Assembly (NCBI GenBank): GCA_040544425.1
Contig: JBEONO010000003.1
Location: 248,001 to 312,000, forward strand
Origin: Solimicrobium sp040544425
GTDB taxonomy: Bacteria > Pseudomonadota > Gammaproteobacteria > Burkholderiales > Burkholderiaceae_D
Direction of reading: 5' to 3'
DNA: 64,000 nt
A model generated the notes under the pieces. It made no database searches and had not been told where the DNA came from. It saw nothing but the letters and a program-made list of their open reading frames with translations. The translations under genes were made by a program, and so were the position numbers. The stretch's first letter is position 1. Each line of letters begins with the position of its first letter. This document shows, piece after piece, positions 53,588 to 62,589 of this stretch.

Positions 53588-54847
53588 TTATTGGGGTTGG
53601 TCGGCTAATTCTTTATTTTTGTTAATGATAAATGCAAACAGCACCGCAATCGACGTACAGTAAAACACATTGCACATATTCCAGCCAAACATCACGTCGA
53701 CCAATCCGAAAGTCATATAGCCCAGACACAAAGTCAGTCCCATTGCCGCCGCTGCATGGATCTGGGCATTGGGATGAAACATATACTTTGTAAAACAGGC
53801 CGTGGGAACCAGATAGGTCATCAATATCGCAAGCAGACCAAATATTCCCATGGTGGACATGCCATAAAGGATTTCGTTATGAGAATGGTACTGAATCGCT
53901 GCAGCTTCGGTGATGATGCCGCGCTGTTTGAGTGCGCCCAGCTCAGCACTGAAATTTTCTTTGCCAACGCCAAATATTGGATGTGCCTTAAACATGATCC
54001 ACGAGGCATTCCATAGCTGCAGGCGCACGCCGATCGACGTGTCGGGATTTTTGTTGACAGTCAATTCGGTCAGGTCAATTTTGATATCATCGATCCGTTC
54101 CTGAACAATGCTTGAACTGCCAGATACGGCTGCCATGATAATGAGGATGGCAAGGTAGGTATAAATTTTCACCTTCAGCGTTTGCGCATGCATCAGGGTT
54201 GAGACCCCAATAAAGAGAAAGAATGGAATGGCAATCCACGCCCCCCGGGTCTGCGACAGGTAAACTGAATACAGCCCGCAGATTCCAGCGACAATCTGCA
54301 TCACCAGGGTTGGTATTGCATGCCGGCTTCTCCATTCTATGGAGAGCAGCGAATACATGCCCATCAACAACGCCAGTTCGGAAGAAAAGATGATGGAAAA
54401 TGAATTGATGTTGCCAACCCGGATATCGCCGCCCCGGGTGTCGATATACAAATCAACCAGATAAAAAATAGCGCCGCAGATAAATCCCCATTTAATTTTC
54501 TTGATGATTACAGACGGAAGTTGCAGCAGCAGCCAGAAAATCAAAGCGAACAGGCCGAGTCTGGAGGGCAGGTCATACATCCGGATTGAAAACGAACCGT
54601 GGGCAAGCTGCTGGATCAGTACGGCAATGCAGGTACTGCACATGGCCAGATTCAAGGGCCAATATTGCTTGAGCGTTAGCCAGAAACTTTGATGGGCGTC
54701 ACGCTTGATGGCCAGCTCAACGATTGCAATGAGCAACAGTAAGTAGTAACAAATATTGGCTAGCCTGTGAACCACCAGTGCGCATGAAAAGATTGCAAAT
54801 ACCGTCAAAAAAATCAAGCCATTGCTAAAATTTTGCTTTGTAATCAT
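53588..54847 (-). CDS. O-antigen ligase/polymerase family protein (WaaL/Wzy-like)
   Basis: A 419-residue inner-membrane protein with about twelve hydrophobic helices and a large periplasmic loop in the second half, the layout of Wzy_C family ligases. The loop contains MFKAHPIFGVGKENF and IQYHSHNEILYGMSTMG, where the conserved His/Arg region of WaaL-type ligases lies. It likely joins O-antigen or an extra sugar to lipid A-core outside the membrane. It is the first gene of the minus-strand LPS group. Confidence 0.85.
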   Translation of the reverse strand: MITKQNFSNGLIFLTVFAIFSCALVVHRLANICYYLLLLIAIVELAIKRDAHQSFWLTLKQYWPLNLAMCSTCIAVLIQQLAHGSFSIRMYDLPSRLGLFALIFWLLLQLPSVIIKKIKWGFICGAIFYLVDLYIDTRGGDIRVGNINSFSIIFSSELALLMGMYSLLSIEWRSRHAIPTLVMQIVAGICGLYSVYLSQTRGAWIAIPFFLFIGVSTLMHAQTLKVKIYTYLAILIIMAAVSGSSSIVQERIDDIKIDLTELTVNKNPDTSIGVRLQLWNASWIMFKAHPIFGVGKENFSAELGALKQRGIITEAAAIQYHSHNEILYGMSTMGIFGLLAILMTYLVPTACFTKYMFHPNAQIHAAAAMGLTLCLGYMTFGLVDVMFGWNMCNVFYCTSIAVLFAFIINKNKELADQPQ

Positions 54848-54899
54848 TCATGCTTTCGACGCTGATTGGCATTAATTATGCAAAAAAATGCAATGAGGG

Positions 54900-54905
54900 A
54901 TTATA
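54900..54905 (-). promoter_or_regulatory. Possible -10 element of the LPS gene group
   Basis: TATAAT reads from 54905 to 54900 on the minus strand, 52 bases before the O-antigen ligase ATG at 54847. The -35 region at the usual spacing is weak. It is the best candidate in the 137-base gap. Confidence 0.3.
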
Positions 54906-54984
54906 CAGAAGAGAATCGCACGCGGATTGTCGGTGAAGGTAGGAATGCTACAAAAATCGGGATCAGTTGTAACAAATTTTGTTG

Positions 54985-55323
54985 CTAGGCCAAAGTGTTA
55001 ATTACGTTGCCCTGGGTAGATGTCGTGCCGGTATTGCTTATCGTCGGTGTGGCGTTGATGCTGACGTTTGTTGATGATGGACTGCCTGAGGCTGACGCAG
55101 TAGATTGCAAAACGCTGATTTTCGCTTCCACGCTGCCAATTTGCGCGGTCAATGCCTTTTGGGTTTGTACGCAATCGGTCTTGCATAATTGCTGTTGAAG
55201 ACCGGCCAGTTGTTGCTGTAATGCGCCGATTTGTGCCTGGTTGTTGCCGCCTGAGCTCGCAGTCCCGCTTGCCCCATAAAAACTGGAGCCGCCAATGGAA
55301 CCTGATCCGACTGCTGCAACCAT
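54985..55323 (-). CDS. FlxA-like small protein
   Basis: A 112-residue protein starting MVAAVGSGSIGGSSF at 55323 after a GGGAG ribosome site; a TTG four codons upstream lies in that site. A Ser/Gly-rich N terminus leads into a coiled stretch, QIGALQQQLAGLQQQL, and a second one, ALTAQIGSVEAKISVLQ, then a Ser/Thr/Asn-rich tail. Two Cys residues in between may bond. This matches FlxA-like proteins, whose role is unknown but which are linked to flagellar regulons in enterics. It stands alone here. Confidence 0.7.
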   Translation of the reverse strand: MVAAVGSGSIGGSSFYGASGTASSGGNNQAQIGALQQQLAGLQQQLCKTDCVQTQKALTAQIGSVEAKISVLQSTASASGSPSSTNVSINATPTISNTGTTSTQGNVINTLA

Positions 55324-55403
55324 CTTGACTCCCAACTACCCGGTACTGCTTAGGTTATCGGCAGGACATTCCAAAAACACAGGGCCAATGATGTGAATAG
55401 CGC

Positions 55404-56861
55404 TCACATTAAGATCACGTCGTATTGTTCCTGGTGGTAGTTGTTTTCAACCTGCAGTGAAATTGGTTTGCCGATGAAGTCGCCCAGCATGGCCAGATGT
55501 TGGGATTCTTCTTCCAGGAACAGATCAACCACCACCTGTGAGGCCAGAATGCGAAACTCACGGGGATTGAACTGTTTGGCTTCGCGCAGCAGTTCGCGCA
55601 GGATTTCGTAACAAATCGTGCGCGCAGTTTTGACCTGTCCTTTGCCGCCGCAGGCCGGGCAGGTTTCGCACAGAATATGAGCCAGCGATTCGCGGGTGCG
55701 TTTGCGGGTCACTTCCACCAGCCCCAGCGCCGAGAATCCGGATGCAGACAGTTTGGTGCGGTCGCGGGCAAAGGCCTTGTTCAACTCGGTCAATACCGCG
55801 GTCTTGTGTTCCGGATTTTCCATATCGATCAAATCCAGAATGATCATGCCACCCAAATTGCGCAGACGCAGCTGGCGTGCGATGGCATGGGCGGCTTCCA
55901 GATTGGTCTTGAAGATGGTGTCGGCAAAATTGCGTCCGGCCACATAGCTGCCGGTATTGACGTCGATGGTGGTCATGGCCTCGGTCTGTTCCACGATCAG
56001 ATAGCCGCCTGATTTCAGATCAACCCGGCGACCCAGCGCGCGCTCGATTTCTTCTTCGACCCCATTCAGGTCAAACAACGGCCGCTCGCCCGTGTAGTGA
56101 ATCAGTTTCGGGATCACGGAGGGCGTGTAACTTTGCGCAAAGGCCAGCAATTTCTGATAATTTTCACGCGAATCGACCTGGATGGTGGCCGTTTCCACGT
56201 TCACGAAATCGCGCAATACCCGCTGCGCCAGATTTAAATCCTGATGCAACAGGCTGGTTGGCGGCTTGCTCTTGGCCAGCAGGCAGATATTGGCCCAGGT
56301 CTTGCGCAGGTATTCGACGTCCATCTGCAATTCGGCTTCAGAGGCGTCTTCGGCCATGGTGCGCACGATAAAGCCGCCTTTTTCATCCGGGGCGAGTAAA
56401 TTCTGCACCATGGCGCGCAGCACTTCGCGGTCGTGTTCATTGCCAATTTTTTGCGAAATGCCGATATGCGAATCCTGCGGCAAAAATACCAGCATCCGGC
56501 CGGCAATGGAAATTTGGGTAGACAGTCGCGCGCCCTTGGTGCCGATCGGGTCTTTAATTACCTGGACCAGGACAGCCTGTCCGTCAAACAGCAGTTTTTC
56601 TATCGGCAGCGGTGTCGCTGAATCATTGTTGCGTACGTCCCAGATATCGGCCACATGCAGAAAGGCGGCGCGTTCCAGTCCGATGTCAATAAATGCTGAT
56701 TGCATGCCGGGCAGCACACGTACCACTTTGCCCAAATAAATATTGCCAACCAGGCCGCGCGACATGGTTCGCTCGATATGTAATTCCTGGACTGCACCTT
56801 GAAAAATAATTGCGACGCGGGTTTCTTGCGGAGTGATATTAATTAATATGTTTTCACTCAT
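55404..56861 (-). CDS. rng: Ribonuclease G
   Basis: A 485-residue endoribonuclease that matures the 5' end of 16S rRNA and decays mRNA. An S1 RNA-binding domain (about residues 35-110) begins with VGNIYLGKVVRVLPGMQSAF; the catalytic DNase I-like part contains TIDVNTGSYVAGRNF and MIILDLIDMENPEHK with the magnesium-binding Asp residues, and the zinc-link CETCPACGGKG near residue 405. It lacks the long C-terminal scaffold of RNase E. It overlaps maf by four bases. Confidence 0.96.
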   Translation of the reverse strand: MSENILINITPQETRVAIIFQGAVQELHIERTMSRGLVGNIYLGKVVRVLPGMQSAFIDIGLERAAFLHVADIWDVRNNDSATPLPIEKLLFDGQAVLVQVIKDPIGTKGARLSTQISIAGRMLVFLPQDSHIGISQKIGNEHDREVLRAMVQNLLAPDEKGGFIVRTMAEDASEAELQMDVEYLRKTWANICLLAKSKPPTSLLHQDLNLAQRVLRDFVNVETATIQVDSRENYQKLLAFAQSYTPSVIPKLIHYTGERPLFDLNGVEEEIERALGRRVDLKSGGYLIVEQTEAMTTIDVNTGSYVAGRNFADTIFKTNLEAAHAIARQLRLRNLGGMIILDLIDMENPEHKTAVLTELNKAFARDRTKLSASGFSALGLVEVTRKRTRESLAHILCETCPACGGKGQVKTARTICYEILRELLREAKQFNPREFRILASQVVVDLFLEEESQHLAMLGDFIGKPISLQVENNYHQEQYDVILM

Positions 56862-57478
56862 GAGAGACTGATTCCAACATCAGACAGCAACTGCGCAGTT
56901 TCAAACAGGGGCAGACCCATGATCCCCGAATAACTGCCGCTGATATTGGAAATAAATTGTGCAGCACTGCCCTGAATACCATAGCCGCCAGCTTTGTCAT
57001 AGGGTTCCTGGGTATCGCAATAGTGGCTGATCTGCTGTGGCGTGATGATGCAGAACGTGACGTCGGAAACCTGGGTGCGTTCAATATGCTGATCCTGAAA
57101 ATGCACTGCAACCGTCGTGAACACCTGATGAGTCTGCCCTGACAGCTTGGTCAGCATCTGCACGGCATCGTGGCGCGTAGCCGGTTTGCCGTAAATTACG
57201 CCGTCCAGCACCACCGTCGTGTCGGCGGCCAGAACCGGCCGGACCGGCAATTTACGCATGACCATCATATTCCAGGCCGCGACCGCTTTTTCATTGGTGA
57301 CGCGTTCCACGTACATATTCGGTTGTTCGCCGGGGCGCGCCGTTTCCGGGACATCCACCGGGCGTGCATTACTGTCGCGCAGCAACAGGATCTCAAAACT
57401 GATACCAATTTGACGCAGCAATTCGCGACGTCGCGGGCTCTTTGAGGCCAGATAGATTTTGTTATCTTGCAGTTTCAT
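56858..57478 (-). CDS. maf: Maf-family nucleoside triphosphate pyrophosphatase
   Basis: A 206-residue house-cleaning enzyme that hydrolyses dTTP/UTP or modified nucleotides. The start at 57478 gives MKLQDNKIYLASKSPRRRELL, with the family motif SxSPRRxELL. Further hallmarks are ERVTNEKA, ADTTVVLDG and the catalytic EPYDKAGGYGIQG. The open frame extends 77 codons upstream without conservation. It overlaps rng by four bases (ATGA), and such maf-rng coupling is common. Confidence 0.94.
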   Translation of the reverse strand: MKLQDNKIYLASKSPRRRELLRQIGISFEILLLRDSNARPVDVPETARPGEQPNMYVERVTNEKAVAAWNMMVMRKLPVRPVLAADTTVVLDGVIYGKPATRHDAVQMLTKLSGQTHQVFTTVAVHFQDQHIERTQVSDVTFCIITPQQISHYCDTQEPYDKAGGYGIQGSAAQFISNISGSYSGIMGLPLFETAQLLSDVGISLS

Positions 57479-57626
57479 GTTGGCTAGGCGCGGCACGGGG
57501 GGCGCTGTTGATTTTTCGGATAAGCAATATCGTAACTGAATTCGCGCCGATAGGGTGGTTAAGCGTGGCGTTATATACCCATAATTCAGCTTATCCAGAG
57601 GGGCAGCCGATCCGGCAGTGGCAGAT

Positions 57627-58097
57627 TTATGCCCGGTGATAGGGGTGATTTTGGGTGATCGACCAGGCGCGATAGAGCTGTTCTGCCAACAATACCCGCA
57701 CCATGCCATGCGGCAGGGTCAGACTTGAGATGCGGATTTTGAGGTTGGCGCGGGCCTTGAATTCGGCGTCCAGGCCGTCGGCACCGCCGATAACGAAACA
57801 GGTATCACCACCGGCCTGCTGCCATTCGGTCAGCAGTTGTGACAGTTGCCTGGTGGTCAGGTCTTTGCCGTGTTCATCGAGGGCAATGATGCGGGTTTGC
57901 CGGGGAATTGCCGCTTCAATCTTGCTGCGCTCCAGAGCCATTACGGTTTCAGCGGTTTTGCTGCCGGAGCGTTCGACCGGTTTGATTTCTTTTAACACGA
58001 TCCGGCAGTCAGACGGCATCCGTTTGCTGTATTCGGTAAAGCCGGACTCGATCCAGTCCGGCATTTTGTGTCCGACTGCGGCGATGATCAGTTGCAT
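57627..58097 (-). CDS. rlmH: 23S rRNA (pseudouridine1915-N3)-methyltransferase RlmH
   Basis: A 156-residue SPOUT-class methyltransferase acting on pseudouridine 1915 of 23S rRNA. The knotted SAM site shows in FVIGGADGLD and LTLPHGMVRVLLAEQLYRAW, and the C terminus ends with the conserved NHPYHR. Length is standard. It is 8 bases downstream of rsfS, the usual partner. Confidence 0.97.
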   Translation of the reverse strand: MQLIIAAVGHKMPDWIESGFTEYSKRMPSDCRIVLKEIKPVERSGSKTAETVMALERSKIEAAIPRQTRIIALDEHGKDLTTRQLSQLLTEWQQAGGDTCFVIGGADGLDAEFKARANLKIRISSLTLPHGMVRVLLAEQLYRAWSITQNHPYHRA

Positions 58098-58105
58098 GCG
58101 CCGAT

Positions 58106-58774
58106 CTATTTTGCAAACGACTTGCGCGTCGCTTTTTTGGCAGCGGCCTGCTTGGCTGAGGAAACGGCAGCCTTGCTTGCTGCAACCTTGATCGTGGTGC
58201 CGATCGCTTTTTTGCGCGGTGCAGCAGGTTTTTTCTCGCCAGTTGCTGCGGTGCTGCGTGGGGCGCGTTTTGGTTTGACTTCTTCACCAGCGACTGCTGC
58301 GACGCGCGGTTTTCTGGCGGGCTTTTTGACTTCGTCATCCAGCGTGGTTTGGGTAGCCTGATTGATATTGCTGCGCACGCGCGGTGCTTTTTCTTCAACC
58401 GGTTCTTCGGCAGTGCGCTTGCTGACCCGTTTGGCCGCGCCGATCTTGACTTCCTTGTCGCCCCACAGTTCTTCCAGGCGATAGTAACCGCGGATCACCG
58501 GCTGCATGATATGCACCACCATGTCACCCAGATCAACCAGCACCCATTCACCGATATCTTCGCCTTCAACGCCGATCACATCGCCACCGTTTTCTTTGAC
58601 CTTTTCGCGTACCGAAGCAGCCAATGCCTTGGTTTGACGGTTTGAGGTACCCGACGCGATGCAAATCCGGTCAAACAGGCTGGTCAAATGGGTTGTGTCA
58701 TACACTTTGATATCCTGAGCTTTGACGTCTTCCAGCGCATCGAGCACCAAGGTTTGTAATTTTTTAATATCCAT
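58106..58774 (-). CDS. rsfS: Ribosomal silencing factor RsfS with a long basic C-terminal tail
   Basis: A 222-residue protein whose first 115 residues match RsfS, which binds ribosomal protein L14 and keeps subunits apart in starvation. Markers are VYDTTHLTSLFDRICIASG, VIGVEGEDIGEWVLVDLGDMVVHIM and YYRLEELWGD. E. coli RsfS ends there (about 105 residues), but this protein continues for roughly 105 Lys/Ala/Arg/Pro-rich residues resembling histone-like tails. Start ATG at 58774 (MDIKKL); an ATG three codons upstream is also possible. Confidence 0.93.
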   Translation of the reverse strand: MDIKKLQTLVLDALEDVKAQDIKVYDTTHLTSLFDRICIASGTSNRQTKALAASVREKVKENGGDVIGVEGEDIGEWVLVDLGDMVVHIMQPVIRGYYRLEELWGDKEVKIGAAKRVSKRTAEEPVEEKAPRVRSNINQATQTTLDDEVKKPARKPRVAAVAGEEVKPKRAPRSTAATGEKKPAAPRKKAIGTTIKVAASKAAVSSAKQAAAKKATRKSFAK

Positions 58775-58881
58775 GATTTCCAATTATGTTTAGGTTGTGA
58801 TGCGAATTCGTTTTGATCGGCATTTCATAGTAGACCATCAATCGCAACGGATTACAGCTTATTTTTGTTATTTATATTGCA

Positions 58882-59535
58882 TTAATACAAATGATGTTCC
58901 TGCACGTACTTCAGGACGGCAGGCGGCATGGCGTCCGCTTGCAGGCGATCCCGGAGTTCCGTCGACGAGATATCGATGGCCAGTTCCTCGCACAGATAAG
59001 TATGCCCAGACGCTTGCTGCCGCAATTGCGTTATCGTTCCGGCTCGTTGTTTAAATTCGCGGGCGACCAGACTGTCCAGTTCATCCAGTGCGAAGCCCGG
59101 ACGGCTGACTACGGCAATATGGGCCAGATCAAATAAATGTTCCCAATTATTCCAGCTTGGTAAATGCAAGAGCTGGTCGGTGCCAATGACAAATACCATC
59201 GATGCCGATGGGCCAAATTCATTGCGCAATTGGGTTAGCGTATCGACGCTGTAGCTGGGCGTGCCGGTCAGGGCGCGTTGCATTTCCTGTTGGTCGATCA
59301 CCAGCGAGTTGGTGCTCGCCAGTTCAGTGAACGCCAAAGACAACATTGCCAGCCTATGCTCTGCGCTGACATGGAACGGCAGTTTTTGCCAGGACCAGCC
59401 GCTCGGTATGATACGCACTTGAGTGGGATTAAGCAAATCGGCCATTTTTCGGGCTATCGCAACGTGCCCGTTATGCACCGGGTCAAAGCTCCCCCCCAGG
59501 ATGAGAATGCAAGGGGTTTGGTCTGGTGTCGTCAC
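58882..59535 (-). CDS. nadD: Nicotinate-nucleotide adenylyltransferase
   Basis: A 217-residue enzyme making deamido-NAD from nicotinate mononucleotide and ATP. The start is the GTG at 59535, overlapping the hemF stop (GTGA). The nucleotidyltransferase motif GGSFDPVHNGHVAIA (GxFxPxHxGH) is near the N terminus and the ISSTELRDRL motif near the C terminus. The frame continues upstream inside hemF but without family character. A 107-base gap separates it from rsfS. Confidence 0.95.
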   Translation of the reverse strand: MTTPDQTPCILILGGSFDPVHNGHVAIARKMADLLNPTQVRIIPSGWSWQKLPFHVSAEHRLAMLSLAFTELASTNSLVIDQQEMQRALTGTPSYSVDTLTQLRNEFGPSASMVFVIGTDQLLHLPSWNNWEHLFDLAHIAVVSRPGFALDELDSLVAREFKQRAGTITQLRQQASGHTYLCEELAIDISSTELRDRLQADAMPPAVLKYVQEHHLY

Positions 59536-60431
59536 TCGAGCCAGTCGCGATGAATCAGGAAATCGCTGTATAAACGCGCTTCCGGTGTACCAGCTGCGGG
59601 ATGCCAGTCGTAGCGCCACACGACTGACGGTGGCATCGACATCAGGATCGATTCAGTCCGTCCTCCCGACTGCAGTCCAAACAGAGTCCCACGATCAAAC
59701 ACCAGATTGAATTCAACATAACGACCACGGCGATAGGCCTGGAAATCCCGCTCGTGTTCCGTGTAAGGGGTATGCCGGGTGCGCTCGACGATCGGGCCGT
59801 AAGCCGGGATAAAGGCATTGCCGACTGCCTGCATCATCGCGAAGCTCTGCTCAAGTGGCAAGCGATTGAAATCGTCGAAGAAAATGCCACCGATGCCGCG
59901 CGGTTCCTTGCGGTGCTTCAGATAAAAATATTGATCACACCAGGTTTTAAATTCCGGATACAGATCGTCGCCAAACGGCACCAGAGCATTTCTGCAAGTT
60001 TGATGAAAGTGCTGTGCGTCTTCAGCGAAACCATAATAGGGCGTTAAGTCCATGCCGCCGCCAAACCACCAGACTGGCTCCTGACCGGATGCATGGGTGC
60101 TGAAAAAGCGCACATTCATATGCACGGTCGGGCTATACGGATTTTTAGGATGCAGAACCAGTGACACGCCCATTGCTTCCCAGCTGCGTCCGGCCAGTTC
60201 AGGCCTGCTGGCCGCTGCCGAGGGCGGCAGGTTGCTGCCCAATACGTGTGAGAAATTGACCCCGCCGCGTTCAAAGAATGCGCCTTGTTCGATCACCCGC
60301 GAGATCCCGCCACCACCTTCGGGACGCTCCCAGCTGTCGGTCAAAAAACTGTGACCGTCGATCTTTTCCAGGGCTGCAACGATATTGGCTTGCAGCTGGA
60401 GCAGGTAATTTTTAACTTCGCTGTTGTTCAT
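59532..60431 (-). CDS. hemF: Oxygen-dependent coproporphyrinogen III oxidase
   Basis: A 299-residue haem-biosynthesis enzyme, dependent on oxygen. The HemF signature is visible in WERPEGGGGISRVIEQGAFFERGGVNFSHV and WWFGGGMDLTPYYGFAEDA, plus the RGRYVEFNLVFDRGTLFGLQSGGRTESILMSMP segment near the C terminus. Length matches family. It overlaps purD by four bases and nadD by four, so it is embedded in one operon. Confidence 0.97.
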   Translation of the reverse strand: MNNSEVKNYLLQLQANIVAALEKIDGHSFLTDSWERPEGGGGISRVIEQGAFFERGGVNFSHVLGSNLPPSAAASRPELAGRSWEAMGVSLVLHPKNPYSPTVHMNVRFFSTHASGQEPVWWFGGGMDLTPYYGFAEDAQHFHQTCRNALVPFGDDLYPEFKTWCDQYFYLKHRKEPRGIGGIFFDDFNRLPLEQSFAMMQAVGNAFIPAYGPIVERTRHTPYTEHERDFQAYRRGRYVEFNLVFDRGTLFGLQSGGRTESILMSMPPSVVWRYDWHPAAGTPEARLYSDFLIHRDWLE

Positions 60432-61702
60432 CGTTTTTTGTTCAGGGCGCGCCAGCCGATATCGCGTCTGGCCTGTGCCCCGGCAAATTTGATCAGGTCA
60501 ACACCTTCGTACGCATGTTTTTGCGCCACCTTGACATTGTCACCCAGGCCAACCACGCACAACACGCGTCCGCCAGTGACCGTGAAGTTGCCCTGGTCAA
60601 GGCGCGTCCCGGCGTGAAACGTGACACATTCCGCTGTTTCAGCCGGAATGCCGGTGATCTGTGCGCCCTTGACCGGCGCATCCGGATAACCTTCGGCGGC
60701 CATCACCACACCCAAAGCCGTGCGCCTGTCCCACTCCAGTTCGATCGTGTCCAGCTGACCATTAATGGCATGCTCGAGTACGCTGACAAAATCAGTTTTC
60801 AGGCGGGCCATGATGGGCTGGGTTTCCGGGTCACCCATACGACAATTGAATTCCAGTGTTTTCGGATTGCCCTGGGCGTCGATCATCAACCCGGCGTATA
60901 AAAATCCGGTAAAGATGATCCCATCCCTGGCCATGCCTTGCACGGTGGGCTGAATAATCTCGCGCATCACGCGGGCGTGAATTTGCGGCGTGATGATCGG
61001 GGCCGGGGAGTAGGCACCCATGCCGCCGGTATTCGGCCCTGCATCGTTATCAAGCAGGCGCTTATGATCCTGGCTGGTGGCCAGTGGCAAAATATTTTTG
61101 CCGTCGACCATCACAATGAAACTGGCTTCTTCGCCGCTCAAGAACTCTTCGATCACAATCAAGGCACCGGCGTCACCAAGCTTGTTATCGGCCAACATCA
61201 TGTCGACTGCATCATGCGCTTCCTGTAAATCCATCGCAACCACGACGCCTTTGCCGGCGGCCAGTCCATCGGCCTTGATCACGATCGGTGCGCCATTGGC
61301 GTCGACATAGGCGTGCGCTTGGGCGATATCGGAAAAGGTTTGATAGTTGGCAGTCGGGATGCCGTGCCGCTGCATGAACGATTTGGCGAAATCTTTGGAG
61401 CTTTCCAGCTGCGCCGCTTCTTTGGTCGGTCCGAAAATTTTCAGACTCTGATCGCGAAACAGGTTGACGATGCCGGCGGCTAACGGCACCTCAGGACCAA
61501 CCAGGGTCATGCCGATATGCTCATTGCGGGCGAATTCAGCGAGCTCGTGCAGATCGGTAATCGGCAGATTTTTTAAGCGATTGTCCGACGCTGTGCCGCC
61601 ATTGCCGGGCGCCACATACACGGTTTGAATGCGCTCGGATTGAGCCAGTTTCCATGCCAGGGCGTGTTCGCGGCCGCCTGATCCGACTACCAGTATTTTC
61701 AT
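60428..61702 (-). CDS. purD: Phosphoribosylamine--glycine ligase
   Basis: A 424-residue ATP-grasp enzyme of purine synthesis that joins phosphoribosylamine and glycine. It starts MKILVVGSGGREHALAWKLA. ADGLAAGKGVVVA is the ATP-binding region, and GGMGAYSPAPIITP and EFNCRMGDPETQPIM are diagnostic. It follows yebC by 3 bases and overlaps hemF. Confidence 0.97.
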   Translation of the reverse strand: MKILVVGSGGREHALAWKLAQSERIQTVYVAPGNGGTASDNRLKNLPITDLHELAEFARNEHIGMTLVGPEVPLAAGIVNLFRDQSLKIFGPTKEAAQLESSKDFAKSFMQRHGIPTANYQTFSDIAQAHAYVDANGAPIVIKADGLAAGKGVVVAMDLQEAHDAVDMMLADNKLGDAGALIVIEEFLSGEEASFIVMVDGKNILPLATSQDHKRLLDNDAGPNTGGMGAYSPAPIITPQIHARVMREIIQPTVQGMARDGIIFTGFLYAGLMIDAQGNPKTLEFNCRMGDPETQPIMARLKTDFVSVLEHAINGQLDTIELEWDRRTALGVVMAAEGYPDAPVKGAQITGIPAETAECVTFHAGTRLDQGNFTVTGGRVLCVVGLGDNVKVAQKHAYEGVDLIKFAGAQARRDIGWRALNKKR

Positions 61703-61705
61703 TCT

Positions 61706-62431
61706 TTAGTTTTCAATCACTGCGTTGGTAAATACTTCCTGCACGTCGTCCAAATTTTCCAACGCATCCAGCAGCTTTTGCATCTTGATGGCGTTTTCAC
61801 CTTCAAACAGGGTTTCGGTATCCGGTTTCATGACCACTTCAGCCACGTCGGCTTTAAAACCGGCCTGTTCCAGATTTTGTTTGATTGTAGCGAAATCATG
61901 TGGCGGGCAGATGACTTCAAATCCCCCTTCGTCATCGGTGATTACATCTTCCGCACCGGCGTTCAGGGCCGCTTCCATCAGCGCATCTTCATTGGTGCCC
62001 GGCGCGAAGAAAAACTGACCACAATGTTTAAACATGAAGGCCACCGAGCCTTCAGTGCCGAGGTTGCCACCGTATTTCGAAAATGCATGACGCACTTCAG
62101 CCACGGTGCGTACCTTGTTGTCGGTGAGGCAGTCGACAATTATCGCGGCACCGTTGATACCATAACCCTCGTAACGGATTTCTTCGTAGTTGGCACCTTC
62201 CAGATTGCCGCTGCCGCGCAGGATCGCGCGTTGCACATTTTCTTTCGGCATATTGGCATCCGCCGCTTTTTCGACCGACAGACGCAAGCGCGGATTGGCG
62301 CTTAAATCAGCGCCACCCATGCGCGCTGCCACGGTAATTTCCTTGATGAGACGTGTCCAGATCTTGCCTCGTTTAGCATCTGTGGCCGCTTTTTTATGCT
62401 TGATATTGGCCCATTTACTGTGTCCAGCCAT
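61706..62431 (-). CDS. yebC: YebC/PmpR-family regulatory protein
   Basis: A 241-residue protein starting MAGHSKWANIKHKKAATDAKRGKIW, the YebC signature. The family was described as transcription regulators and is now also linked to relief of ribosome stalling at proline-rich sequences. The markers NMPKENVQRAILRGSG and YEGYGINGAAIIVDCLTDN are present. It is the first gene of the long minus-strand housekeeping operon running to rng. Confidence 0.97.
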   Translation of the reverse strand: MAGHSKWANIKHKKAATDAKRGKIWTRLIKEITVAARMGGADLSANPRLRLSVEKAADANMPKENVQRAILRGSGNLEGANYEEIRYEGYGINGAAIIVDCLTDNKVRTVAEVRHAFSKYGGNLGTEGSVAFMFKHCGQFFFAPGTNEDALMEAALNAGAEDVITDDEGGFEVICPPHDFATIKQNLEQAGFKADVAEVVMKPDTETLFEGENAIKMQKLLDALENLDDVQEVFTNAVIEN

Positions 62432-62589
62432 GGTCTTGGTCCTGTTGGTAGATGTGTTTTGAGGGCGCTATTTTAACATCCCGGCACTCAAAAACATAAT
62501 CAGCACAACTGGTGATCAATTGACAATCAAGTCTTTGGCACGAACGGGCATTTCACGCGGGATGTGTATGGTATTGGCGATCAAAATAA

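Noticed and set aside
54966..54985. AT-rich palindrome AACAAATTTTGTT just after the FlxA-like gene.
   Set aside because: Too short and without a GC stem or T-run to be a terminator; could be chance.
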